From Sphingobium lignivorans (GTDB lineage: Bacteria; Pseudomonadota; Alphaproteobacteria; Sphingomonadales; Sphingomonadaceae), in assembly GCF_014203955.1 (NCBI RefSeq), contig NZ_JACHKA010000001.1:3441001-3505000 (forward strand): a DNA stretch of 64,000 nucleotides, given 5' to 3'. Every line of letters starts with the position of its first letter. The stretch's first letter is position 1. Below are positions 56,312-64,000 of the stretch, piece after piece. Position numbers and translations under genes: made by a program. The notes under the pieces were generated by a model. It made no database searches and was not told where the DNA came from. It saw nothing but the letters and a program-made list of their open reading frames with translations.

Positions 56312-57208
56312 TCAGGCGGCGTTCAGATAGTCGCGGCCCATCTGCATGCGGTCGATGTCCTGGCGCGGCGGCGCGCCGAACAGCCGGCGATATTCCCGGC
56401 TGAACTGCGAGGGGCTGTCATAGCCCACGGCGAAGCCCGCGCTGCCTGCACTCACGCCTTCCGCCAGCATCAGCCGCCGCGCTTCCTGCAGGCGCAGCTG
56501 CTTCTGATATTCGAGCGGCGTCATCCGCGTGATCGCCTTGAAATGCTCGTGCAACGAGGATTCGCTCATCCCTGCCGCTGCCGCGATGTCCCGGATGCGC
56601 AGCTGCTCGCGGAACTGGCCACGAATCCGGGCGATCGCGCGGCTCACCTGGCTGAGATGGCTGTCGGCCGCCGCCAGGTGCCGCAATGTCGCGCCGTGCG
56701 GTCCGGTCAGCAGCCGGTAGAGGATTTCCCGCTCGATCAGCGGCGCGAGCGTGGGCACGGCCTGCGGCTGGTCGAGCAGCTTCACCAGCCGGCAGGCGGC
56801 GTCGATGAGGTCCGGGTCGCTCGGATAGACGGCGAGGGCCGGCGTGGGCGCGGCGCGGGCCGTCAGTCCCTGCGCGATGATGAGGTCCGCCAGCGCGGAG
56901 AGATCGAGGTCGATCTGGCAGCAGAGATAGGGCGCGCCCTCCCCCGCCTCGATGATGTGCCCGGTCAGCGGAAGATCCACCGAGACGACGAGATAATGCG
57001 AGGCGTCGTAGACGAGGCTATGGTCGTGAAGCGACACGCGCTTGGCACCCTGGGCAATCAGGCAAAGCGACGCCTTGTAGACGGACGGTATGGGCAGCGT
57101 CGGCCGATCCGCCCGAAAGAGGGACAGGCACCCGACCGGGGTGCCATACATCCCCGTCGCCGGGGCGTGCCGTGTGATGATCTCCGCGAGCGTCTGCATC
57201 CTGTCCAT
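56312..57208 (-). CDS. AraC family transcriptional regulator
   Basis: A 298-aa regulator. The N-terminal part (AraC_N, PF06719-like) includes PSVYKASLCLIAQGAKRVSLHD and YDASHYLVVSVDLPLTG. The C-terminal double HTH runs about residues 190-285 (LRIRDIAAAAGMSESSLHEHFK, SAGFAVGYDSPSQFSREYRRLFGAPP). The ATG at 57208 is taken; another lies three codons on. It is divergent from an SDR gene, its likely target. Confidence 0.9.
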   Translation of the reverse strand: MDRMQTLAEIITRHAPATGMYGTPVGCLSLFRADRPTLPIPSVYKASLCLIAQGAKRVSLHDHSLVYDASHYLVVSVDLPLTGHIIEAGEGAPYLCCQIDLDLSALADLIIAQGLTARAAPTPALAVYPSDPDLIDAACRLVKLLDQPQAVPTLAPLIEREILYRLLTGPHGATLRHLAAADSHLSQVSRAIARIRGQFREQLRIRDIAAAAGMSESSLHEHFKAITRMTPLEYQKQLRLQEARRLMLAEGVSAGSAGFAVGYDSPSQFSREYRRLFGAPPRQDIDRMQMGRDYLNAA

Positions 57209-57352
57209 GCCCTTCCTGTCCCTCAGGATGGGCCGGAGTGCAAGCGGCGCGCATCGATTTCGGAGGATCGTGCAATTCGGACGGATGATCGGTCTACCGC
57301 ATCCCGCCGCTTTCGCTGCATTTCGGGGCCACCAACAGCGAAGGAGTTCATC

Positions 57353-58078
57353 ATGACTGGAGTGACCGACAAGATCATACTCGTGACCGGCGCCTCGAGC
57401 GGAATCGGTGAAGCGACGGTGCGCGAGCTCGCCCGGAGCGGCGCGAAGCTGTTCATCGGCGCCCGCCGGGGCGATCGCTTGCAGGCGCTGGCGGAAGAAC
57501 TGGGCGAGCAGGTCGCCTGGCAAGTGCTGGACGTGACCGATGCCGACAGTGTCGAGGCCTTCGTCGCCGCTGCCGAGGCACGCTTCGGGCGCGTCGATGC
57601 GCTGGTGAACAATGCCGGCGTCATGCCTCTCTCCCCTCTCGCGGCGTTGAAGCGCGACGAGTGGAAGAAGATGATCGACGTCAACATCCATGGCGTGCTG
57701 AACGGCATCGCCGCGGTCCTGCCGCGCTTCGTCGCGCAGCGCTCGGGCCATGTCGTCAATGTCGCCTCCATCGCGGCCCATTTCGTGATGCCCACGGCGG
57801 CGGTCTACTGCGCCACCAAACATGCCGTCTGGGCAATCACCGACGGGCTGCGGCAGGAGCATGACGACATCCGCGCGACCGTCATTTCCCCCGGCGTGGT
57901 CGCGACCGAGCTGGGCCATGACATCACCGATCAGAATGTCGCGGCGGCATTGCAGGAGTGGCGCAGGAAGTCGCTGACGCCCGACGCGATCGCCCGCGCG
58001 ATCCGCTTCGCGCTCGAACAGCCCGAGGGCGTGGACATCAACGAGATCGTCGTCCGGCCCACTGCCGCCGGCATGTGA
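57353..58078 (+). CDS. SDR family oxidoreductase
   Basis: NAD(P)-dependent short-chain dehydrogenase of 241 aa. TGASSGIGEATVREL is the nucleotide motif; NNAGVMPLSP, the catalytic Ser in NVASIAAH and YCATKHAVWAIT carry the rest of the active site. AAGGAG lies 6 nt before the ATG. It is controlled presumably by the divergent AraC gene (57208). Substrate unknown; SDRs of this neighbourhood type are often induced by xenobiotics. Confidence 0.91.
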   Translation: MTGVTDKIILVTGASSGIGEATVRELARSGAKLFIGARRGDRLQALAEELGEQVAWQVLDVTDADSVEAFVAAAEARFGRVDALVNNAGVMPLSPLAALKRDEWKKMIDVNIHGVLNGIAAVLPRFVAQRSGHVVNVASIAAHFVMPTAAVYCATKHAVWAITDGLRQEHDDIRATVISPGVVATELGHDITDQNVAAALQEWRRKSLTPDAIARAIRFALEQPEGVDINEIVVRPTAAGM

Positions 58079-58233
58079 TTCGCGCCCCGGAGGCCCTGCC
58101 CTCCCTGACAGTTATGGCCGCCGGTGCCCCGCCGGCGGCCATGTCCGCTTTGCGCACCGCCGGCCCCACTTCCCGGTTGATCCCCCAGCAAAACACTCGC
58201 TTTCGCCGCCGCCCTCATATTATGGGCGCTTTC

Positions 58234-58995
58234 ATGCCCGCCACGCCCGCCTGGCCTCCGCGATCCGCTCCGCGCCTCTTCGTCGAGGCGGCGCTGGGTG
58301 CGGGCGTCGCCGTGCCGGTGGACGGCAATGGCGCCCATTATCTCATCTCCGTGATGCGGATCCGGGAAGGCGACACTGTCCTCCTGTTCGATGGCCGCGC
58401 GGGGGAATGGGCTGCAACGGCCGGGCAGGTCCGCAAGCGCGACCTCGTCCTCCACTGCACGCAGCAGACGCGCCCGCTCGAATCGGTGCCGGATTTCTGG
58501 CTCTGCGCCGCGCCGATCCGCAAGGGCCGCATCGATCTGGTGGCGGAGAAGGCCTGCGAGCTGGGCGTCGCGCGCCTCGTGCCCGTGCTCGCCGAGCGCT
58601 GCGTGGTGGACAAGGTCAATGCGGACCGGCTGCATGCGCATCTGGTGGAAGCGGCCGAGCAATGCGGCCGCACCGCCTTGCCCGCGCTGGCCGGTCTGGT
58701 GCCCCTCGCCGCCTTGCTGGCGGACTGGCCGCAGGGCCGCACCCTGTTCTTCGCGGACGAGACCGGCGGCGCGCCCATGCGCGATGCCTTCGCCGCCCAT
58801 CCCGGCCCGGCGGCGCTGCTCGTCGGCCCGGAAGGCGGCTTCGCACCAGCCGAACGCGCGCTGATCCGCGCTCATCCCTCCGCCCGTCCCATCTCGCTCG
58901 GCCCGCGCATCCTGCGCGCGGAAACCGCCGCCATCGCGGCCACCGCCTGCTGGATGGCGATCAACGGCGACTGGACAAGTTGCGAAACGAAATGA
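58234..58995 (+). CDS. rsmE: 16S rRNA (uracil(1498)-N(3))-methyltransferase
   Basis: SPOUT-fold methyltransferase acting on U1498 of 16S rRNA. It has 253 aa from the ATG at 58234 (MPATPAWPPRSAP). An in-frame ATG at 58222 overlaps a TATTAT -10-like box (58218-58223), so it may lie in the promoter. The N-terminal PUA-like part and the trefoil knot motifs VGPEGGFAPAER and SLGPRILRAETAAIAA are visible. It precedes gshA, as is usual in alphaproteobacteria. Confidence 0.93.
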   Translation: MPATPAWPPRSAPRLFVEAALGAGVAVPVDGNGAHYLISVMRIREGDTVLLFDGRAGEWAATAGQVRKRDLVLHCTQQTRPLESVPDFWLCAAPIRKGRIDLVAEKACELGVARLVPVLAERCVVDKVNADRLHAHLVEAAEQCGRTALPALAGLVPLAALLADWPQGRTLFFADETGGAPMRDAFAAHPGPAALLVGPEGGFAPAERALIRAHPSARPISLGPRILRAETAAIAATACWMAINGDWTSCETK

Positions 58996-59057
58996 AATTG
59001 CACGCCTCCCGCAAAGACCCTATGGGCCCCGGCGAAGGGTGAGGACACGAACCGGCC

Positions 59058-60431
59058 ATGAGCACACGCACTGAATCGACCGGCAAGGACGACATCATCG
59101 AATCCCGGGACCAGCTGGTCAGCCTGTTCGAGCGCGGCGAGAAGCCGCCGACCGACTGGAAGATCGGCACCGAGCACGAGAAGTTCGTCTATCGCAAGGC
59201 CGATTACCGCGCGCCTTCCTATGACGAGCCCGGCGGCATCCGCGATCTGCTCGAGGGGCTGCGCGCTTATGGCTGGGAGCCCGTCATGGAAGGCGGCAAT
59301 GTCATTGCGCTCGCCGGCGCGGATGGCGGCATCAGCCTGGAGCCTGCCGGCCAGCTCGAGCTGTCCGGCGCGGCGCGCGACAATCTGCATGAGACCTGCG
59401 CCGAGACCGGCCGCCATCTCGAGCAGGTGAAGGCGGTGGGCGATCGGCTCGGCCTGGGCTTCCTCGGCCTTGGCATGTGGCCGGACAAGACGCGCGCGGA
59501 ACTGCCGGTCATGCCCAAGGGGCGCTATGCCATCATGCTGCGCCACATGCCGCGCGTCGGCAGTCTCGGGCTGGACATGATGCTGCGGACCTGCACCATC
59601 CAGGTCAATCTCGATTATTCGGACGAAGCGCGGATGGCGAAGATGTTCCGCGTCTCCCTGGCGCTCCAGCCGCTCGCGACGGCCCTGTTCGCCAACTCGC
59701 CCTTCACGGAAGGCAAGCCCAACGGCTATCTTTCCTATCGCAGCCACATCTGGTCGGATACCGATCCGGCGCGCACCGGCATGCTGCCTTTCGTCTTCGA
59801 GGATGGCTTCGGTTACGAGCGCTATGCCGACTATGCGCTCGATGTGCCGATGTACTTCGTCTACCGGGACGGGAAGTATATCGACGCGGCCGGCCAGAAC
59901 TTCCGCGATTTCCTGGAAGGCCGGCTCCCCGCGCTGCCCGGCGAGAAGCCGCGCATGAGCGACTGGTCGGACCATCTGTCCACCGCCTTCCCCGAAGTGC
60001 GCATGAAGAGCTTCCTCGAAATGCGCGGCGCGGATGGCGGCCCGTGGAACCGCATCTGCGCGCTGCCCGCCTTCTGGGTGGGCCTGCTCTATGACGATGC
60101 CGCGCTGGATGCGGCATGGGATGTCGTGAAGCACTGGACGATGGACGCGCGCGAGACGCTGCGGGCCGAAGTGCCCCGGCTCGGCCTCGCCACGCCTCTG
60201 GGCGACGGACGCACGCTGCGCGACATCGCGGCGCAGGTGCTGGACATCGCGCGCGCCGGCCTTGCCGCCCGCGCCCGGCTCAACAGCATCGGCGACAACG
60301 AGACCGGCTATCTCGCCGCGCTCGATGAGGTGGTGGCCAGCGGCCGCACCCATGCCGAGCGCCTGCTGGCGCGCTATGAAGGCGCGTGGGGCGGCGACAT
60401 CTCGTGCATCTATGCCGAGGAAAGCTACTAA
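59058..60431 (+). CDS. gshA: Glutamate--cysteine ligase
   Basis: First step of glutathione synthesis. A 457-aa protein of the plant/alphaproteobacterial class-3 type, with WKIGTEHEKFVYR at the N-terminus, GGISLEPAGQLELSGA for substrate and metal binding, and YLSYRSHIW later. The start ATG gives MSTRTESTGKDDI. Its stop overlaps that of the next, convergent gene by 3 bases. Confidence 0.94.
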   Translation: MSTRTESTGKDDIIESRDQLVSLFERGEKPPTDWKIGTEHEKFVYRKADYRAPSYDEPGGIRDLLEGLRAYGWEPVMEGGNVIALAGADGGISLEPAGQLELSGAARDNLHETCAETGRHLEQVKAVGDRLGLGFLGLGMWPDKTRAELPVMPKGRYAIMLRHMPRVGSLGLDMMLRTCTIQVNLDYSDEARMAKMFRVSLALQPLATALFANSPFTEGKPNGYLSYRSHIWSDTDPARTGMLPFVFEDGFGYERYADYALDVPMYFVYRDGKYIDAAGQNFRDFLEGRLPALPGEKPRMSDWSDHLSTAFPEVRMKSFLEMRGADGGPWNRICALPAFWVGLLYDDAALDAAWDVVKHWTMDARETLRAEVPRLGLATPLGDGRTLRDIAAQVLDIARAGLAARARLNSIGDNETGYLAALDEVVASGRTHAERLLARYEGAWGGDISCIYAEESY

Positions 60432-61804
60432 GCGGCCGCGCATCCGTCGGCACTCTTCAGGCGCGGCGGACTGACGGAACGACCTCCGCCGGTCATTCGG
60501 GCCGGCTGAATGTCCCCTTCCCGCTTCGGCGCGCGCTGCCCGCCGATCAAAGCAAGCAGGCGCGGCACCGGGCCATGGCGCGCCATCCAGTCGGAATAGG
60601 CGCGATAGGCCGGGTCCGTCCCCAGATGCGCTTCCTCGGTGCGGGCGCGCCAGTAATAAACTCCGCTGGTGAGCGCGAGCAGCAGCGTGTTGCGCACCGC
60701 CGTCTCCAGGCTGCCCGTCGTCACGAGGAACGGCATGGCCGAGCACCACCAGAAGGCGTTCTTGGAGAGATAGGCCGGGTGCCGGCTCAGCCGATAGGGC
60801 CCGTGCGTCAAGATGCCCCGGTGGGTGAGGTTGGAGAAACGCAGCCCGAAGGCCACCGTCGCCCAGGCATAGACGCCCGTGAGCGCCACCAGCAGCCCAC
60901 CCCACATCCAGAGCAGTGCCGGATGGCCGGCCAGCCAATAGTCCCAGCTTCGCGTGTCCGTCTCGTAGAAGAGCGGCCCGCCGGGCCCCATCAGCACGAA
61001 GGGCGGATAGCAGATCAGCGCCGCGATCCAGCCGCCGAGCAGCGGATTGGCGGAGCGGATATGCGCGTCGAGCGGCCGCATGGTCAGCACATAGCCCGCC
61101 GTGGCGAAAGCGACGTCCACCACGAACATCAGCGTGATAAGGAATCCCGCGAGGCTGACGGGATTGGTCCACAGGTCCGCTGTCTGCCAGCGCACCATGC
61201 CCGCAAAACTGCCCGGCACGACGGCGAGCATGAAGGCGAGGAAGAAGGCCTTGACCGTCCAGCTCAGCGCATGGTTGGCGATCGCGCCGCGCGCGGGTCT
61301 GCCTGCCGCGCCGCCGATCAGCCATTGCCCGAAGGCGTAGGCGCCGTCGCGCGGTTCCAGCATGTGGCGGTCGATCCACAGCACATAGGGGATGGAGAGC
61401 AGCACCACCGCCGGCGCCGCATGGCTGATGACGGAGAGCGCATAGCGATAGTCGCCCTGCATGTACCAGCCGCCGGTCACGTAGAAGAGCGCAATGATGC
61501 CCCATGTCGTCCACAGGCCGGTGATCTTGATGACGGCCCCGTCCACCACCGCGCGCAGCGGGCGCGGGTTCGACCAGTCGAGCCCGGTGCTGGCGCGGCG
61601 ATGCACCTTGTCGATGAGCAGCGACCAGAGGATCATCGGGATGCCGCAGGCGAACACGGCGGCGAGGCCGGCATGCGGCCCGTCCATGTGATAGTGCCGC
61701 GCGACCACGATCCAGACGGCCAGCCCGGCAAGGCCAGCCAGCCCGACACCATGGCTGACCGCCGATGGCGGGCATGGTTCCGGCGCGGCAGGGCGATCGT
61801 TCAT
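60428..61804 (-). CDS. Isoprenylcysteine carboxyl methyltransferase-like membrane protein
   Basis: Integral membrane protein of 458 aa with about eleven hydrophobic segments. Near the C-terminus, HGPYRLSRHPAYLSKNAFWW matches the SAM-binding motif of the ICMT/PEMT family (RxPxY). The N-terminal half is unassigned. The tail is a basic disordered extension. A lipid or small-molecule methylation role is plausible. The ATG at 61804 starts MNDRPAAPEPCPPS. Confidence 0.8.
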   Translation of the reverse strand: MNDRPAAPEPCPPSAVSHGVGLAGLAGLAVWIVVARHYHMDGPHAGLAAVFACGIPMILWSLLIDKVHRRASTGLDWSNPRPLRAVVDGAVIKITGLWTTWGIIALFYVTGGWYMQGDYRYALSVISHAAPAVVLLSIPYVLWIDRHMLEPRDGAYAFGQWLIGGAAGRPARGAIANHALSWTVKAFFLAFMLAVVPGSFAGMVRWQTADLWTNPVSLAGFLITLMFVVDVAFATAGYVLTMRPLDAHIRSANPLLGGWIAALICYPPFVLMGPGGPLFYETDTRSWDYWLAGHPALLWMWGGLLVALTGVYAWATVAFGLRFSNLTHRGILTHGPYRLSRHPAYLSKNAFWWCSAMPFLVTTGSLETAVRNTLLLALTSGVYYWRARTEEAHLGTDPAYRAYSDWMARHGPVPRLLALIGGQRAPKREGDIQPARMTGGGRSVSPPRLKSADGCAAA

Positions 61805-61847
61805 GCCGCTGTCCTAGCCCGCAATGGTAAGCAAGCCGTGAAGTCGT

Positions 61848-62489
61848 TCAGCCGCCCAGCATGTTGATGGTGAAGGCGACGATGCCGAGATTGAACACGA
61901 AGGCGGCGAGGCAATGGAACAGCGCCACCTTGCGCAGGCCCGGATCGGTGATCGCGATGTCGCTGGTCTGGAAGGTCATGCCGAGCGTGAAGGCGAAATA
62001 GGCGAAGTCCCAGTAATCCGGCTCCTCCCGGCGCGGAAAGTCGAGCCCGCCCCGGTCCCCGCCATCCTTGCCGCCGCTGTAGAACAGGAAGGCGTAGTGC
62101 AGCGTGTAGACGATGTTGGAGAAGAGCCAGGCCAGCGTCAGCGTCGCCATGATGAGCGCGGCGGTCGGCAGCGGCGTCCCGTGGCCGTACAGGAGCGCGC
62201 TGGCGACCACCACGAGGATGACGCCCATGACGATCCCGGTTAGCGCCAGGATCAGGGTGCGGTTGGCGTCGTTGCGCCGGGCATGCTCGCGCATCCGGTC
62301 CGCCCCGTGAGACAGCATCGAGGGGACGGTGGCGAGCAGCGCGAGCACGCCCAGATCGAAGCCGAGCATGATGCCGTGGACCGGCCCCAGCAGCAGCGAG
62401 AGCGGGAGCGCGCTGGCGAAGACCAGCAGGAACAGGCCGTAGCGCCAGGGCAGGATCGCCTTGTCGGCCCGTCGCGTCATGCTCATCAT
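61848..62489 (-). CDS. DUF1345 domain-containing membrane protein
   Basis: A 213-aa protein with five predicted transmembrane segments. The DUF1345 core includes YTLHYAFLFYSGG and DFAYFAFTLGMTFQTSDIAITD, ending FNLGIVAFTINMLGG. RBS AGGAAG lies upstream of paired ATGs at 62489 and 62486. Function unknown; it precedes the ICMT-like gene on the same strand. Confidence 0.9.
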   Translation of the reverse strand: MMSMTRRADKAILPWRYGLFLLVFASALPLSLLLGPVHGIMLGFDLGVLALLATVPSMLSHGADRMREHARRNDANRTLILALTGIVMGVILVVVASALLYGHGTPLPTAALIMATLTLAWLFSNIVYTLHYAFLFYSGGKDGGDRGGLDFPRREEPDYWDFAYFAFTLGMTFQTSDIAITDPGLRKVALFHCLAAFVFNLGIVAFTINMLGG

Positions 62490-62646
62490 CCGGCACTCTT
62501 CCTGTCGCCGCCGCTCGCCGGCAGCCCGGCGCTTATGGCATGGCAGCCTCGTCGCTGAACAGCCCGTCTCGGCGTGCCGGTCCGGCGTTGCATCCGCGCC
62601 GGCCCGGCCCATATTGTTACCCATCCCCCCGCCGGAGTCGTCCCCC

Positions 62647-63693
62647 ATGCGCTACAACCAGCTTGGCCGCACAGGCCTCACCGTTTCTGAACTCTGCCTC
62701 GGCACCATGACCTTCGGCTCGGGCGAAGGCCTGTGGACGCAGATCGGGCAGCTCGGCCAGTCCGCCGCCGATGCAATGGTGAAGACCGCCTTCGATGCCG
62801 GCATCAATTTCTACGATACTGCCAATGTCTATTCGTCCGGCTCGTCGGAGGCCGTGCTGGGCCAGGCGATCCGCAATCTCGGCCTTGCCCGCACGGACGT
62901 GGTGATCGCCACAAAGGTGCTCGGGCCGATGGGAAGCGGCGTCAATGATCGCGGCCTCTCGCGCGGCCATATCATGGATCAGGTCAAGGCCAGCCTGAAG
63001 CGCCTGCAGACCGACCATATCGATCTCTATCAGGTTCACGGCTTAGACAATGCCACGCCCATCGAGGAGACAGTGCGCGCGCTCGACGATCTCGTGCGGC
63101 AGGGCCATGTCCGCTATGTCGGCGTCTCGAACTGGGCGGCCTGGCAGATCGCCAAGGCGCATGGCCTCGCGCTGGCGCAGAATCTGGCGCGCTTCGAGAG
63201 CCTGCAGGCCTATTACAGCATCGCCGGGCGCGATCTGGAGCGTGAGCTGGTGCCCATGCTGCTGTCCGAGCGGGTCGGCCTCATGGTCTGGAGCCCGCTG
63301 GCGGGCGGCCTGCTCTCGGGCAAGTTCAGCCGGGATGGCGCGGGCGAAGGACGCCGGGCCAGCTTCGATTTTCCGCTCGTCGACAAGGACAAGGCCTTCG
63401 ACATCATCGATGTCATGCGGCCGATGGCGCAGAGCCGGTCCGTCTCCGTCGCCCAGATCGCGCTGGCCTGGCTGCTTCACCAGCGCGTAGTGACCAGCGT
63501 GATCGTCGGCGCGACGCGCCTCGACCAGCTCGCGGACAATATCGCTGCCAGCGATGTCGAGCTCACCGAGCCGGAACTGGCCGCGCTCGCCGAGGCGAGC
63601 CGGCTCGCGCCCGAATATCCCGGCTGGATGCTCGCTCGGCAGGGCGAATATCGTGAGGTGGCCGGCGCAGCGCCCCCGCGCTGGCGGCGCTGA
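62647..63693 (+). CDS. Aldo/keto reductase
   Basis: NADPH-dependent reductase of 348 aa with the (beta/alpha)8 fold. The catalytic tetrad is visible: Asp and Tyr in FYDTANVYSSG, Lys in VIATKV and His in YQVHGLD. The cofactor-binding C-terminus is SVIVGATRLDQLADNI. The start ATG at 62647 gives MRYNQLGRTGLTVSELCLG. Substrate not predictable. Confidence 0.92.
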   Translation: MRYNQLGRTGLTVSELCLGTMTFGSGEGLWTQIGQLGQSAADAMVKTAFDAGINFYDTANVYSSGSSEAVLGQAIRNLGLARTDVVIATKVLGPMGSGVNDRGLSRGHIMDQVKASLKRLQTDHIDLYQVHGLDNATPIEETVRALDDLVRQGHVRYVGVSNWAAWQIAKAHGLALAQNLARFESLQAYYSIAGRDLERELVPMLLSERVGLMVWSPLAGGLLSGKFSRDGAGEGRRASFDFPLVDKDKAFDIIDVMRPMAQSRSVSVAQIALAWLLHQRVVTSVIVGATRLDQLADNIAASDVELTEPELAALAEASRLAPEYPGWMLARQGEYREVAGAAPPRWRR

Positions 63694-63724
63694 GTCCGGG
63701 CAGCAGCCGGGCCGCTCCCGCCGG

Positions 63725-64000
63725 TCAGGAGACCAGAGCGGCCGGGTTGGGCACTGTATCGCCCGGCTTGTCGTCGATGCGCGCGGCCTGTTCCTCGGCG
63801 GCTTCCGCTACCTTCTGCACATGGGCGCTGGCGCCCTCGGCCGCGACCTTCGCGGCCCCGCGCGCCTGATTCATCATTTCCTGCCCCATCGCGTCCTGAC
63901 CCAGCATCTTCTGCGCCCCGAGCGCCATGGGCAGCATCTGCGTCGCCATCGCCATGCCGTTCTGCATCGCGGCAAGGCCAAGGCGGGCCGGGAGAGTCCA
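63725..64000 (-). CDS. Hypothetical helical protein (5' end outside window)
   Basis: At least 91 codons are open to the right edge; 80 follow an internal ATG (63967). The visible part is Met/Ala-rich and helical (MATQMLPMALGAQKMLGQDAMGQEMM), then an Ala/Glu-rich amphipathic segment, ending PNPAALVS. It could be a phasin-like or other coiled-coil protein. The frame continues without a stop to the edge, so the true start may lie outside. Confidence 0.5.
   Translation of the reverse strand, partial: WTLPARLGLAAMQNGMAMATQMLPMALGAQKMLGQDAMGQEMMNQARGAAKVAAEGASAHVQKVAEAAEEQAARIDDKPGDTVPNPAALVS

Overview
The window is chromosomal DNA of a high-GC alphaproteobacterium, almost certainly a sphingomonad (Sphingomonadaceae). 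The pointers are a PEP-CTERM protein ending in the PEPATWAMM-type signal common in that family, the cell-cycle regulator TrcR (DUF1013), an alphaproteobacterial DksA without a complete zinc finger, the rsmE-gshA pair, and a full Rhodobacter-type gene transfer agent (GTA) cluster. No rRNA, tRNA, CRISPR array, transposase or integrase was recognised. Genus and strain cannot be read from the sequence.

Layout. 1-4.4 kb: a partial 3-hydroxybutyrate dehydrogenase and a patatin-like phospholipase (minus), a neutral zinc metallopeptidase (plus), an AT-rich gap with a strong terminator and a candidate small RNA, then PilZ and dksA (minus). 4.7-9 kb: a very low-complexity Ser/Gly-rich surface protein with a CTERM-like tail, serS-surE, and a PEP-CTERM protein behind a perfect CtrA-type box. 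9-23 kb: housekeeping and envelope genes (K+ channel, rimO, a DUF4163/DUF3298 lipoprotein, an M17 aminopeptidase, NlpC/P60, argC, msrA, a membrane GT2 glycosyltransferase, tsaC, a DUF815 ATPase, a PQQ sugar dehydrogenase). 23-37 kb: fadD, trcR, a methyltransferase, a GT4/LpxH-like pair, a GST/quinone oxidoreductase pair, DUF1192, clpA, an esterase, a GST, a Bax-inhibitor-1 protein and an OmpA protein with a 25-proline linker.

37.1-52.0 kb is one minus-strand block read from about 51.96 kb down to 37.12 kb: terminase small and large subunits, a LuxR-type regulator, portal, prohead protease, HK97 capsid, connector, tail terminator, tail tube, two tail chaperone-like genes, a very short tape measure, a DUF2460 protein with a large N-terminal extension, a DUF2163 hub protein, an NlpC/P60 peptidase, a large tail/host-specificity protein and a DUF2793 fibre-like protein. 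Many junctions are 4-nt ATGA overlaps. There is no integrase, replication or lysis module, so this reads as a domesticated particle (GTA) rather than a prophage. The LuxR gene between terminase and portal is the most intriguing part of the window.

52-64 kb: trmB, metK and lnt (minus). metK carries a +1 frameshift as written, which runs it into the trmB frame. Then come a VOC protein, a divergent AraC/SDR pair, rsmE-gshA, an isoprenylcysteine methyltransferase-like membrane protein, DUF1345, an aldo/keto reductase and a gene cut by the right edge. Gaps not listed below are under about 300 bases and show nothing I can support.
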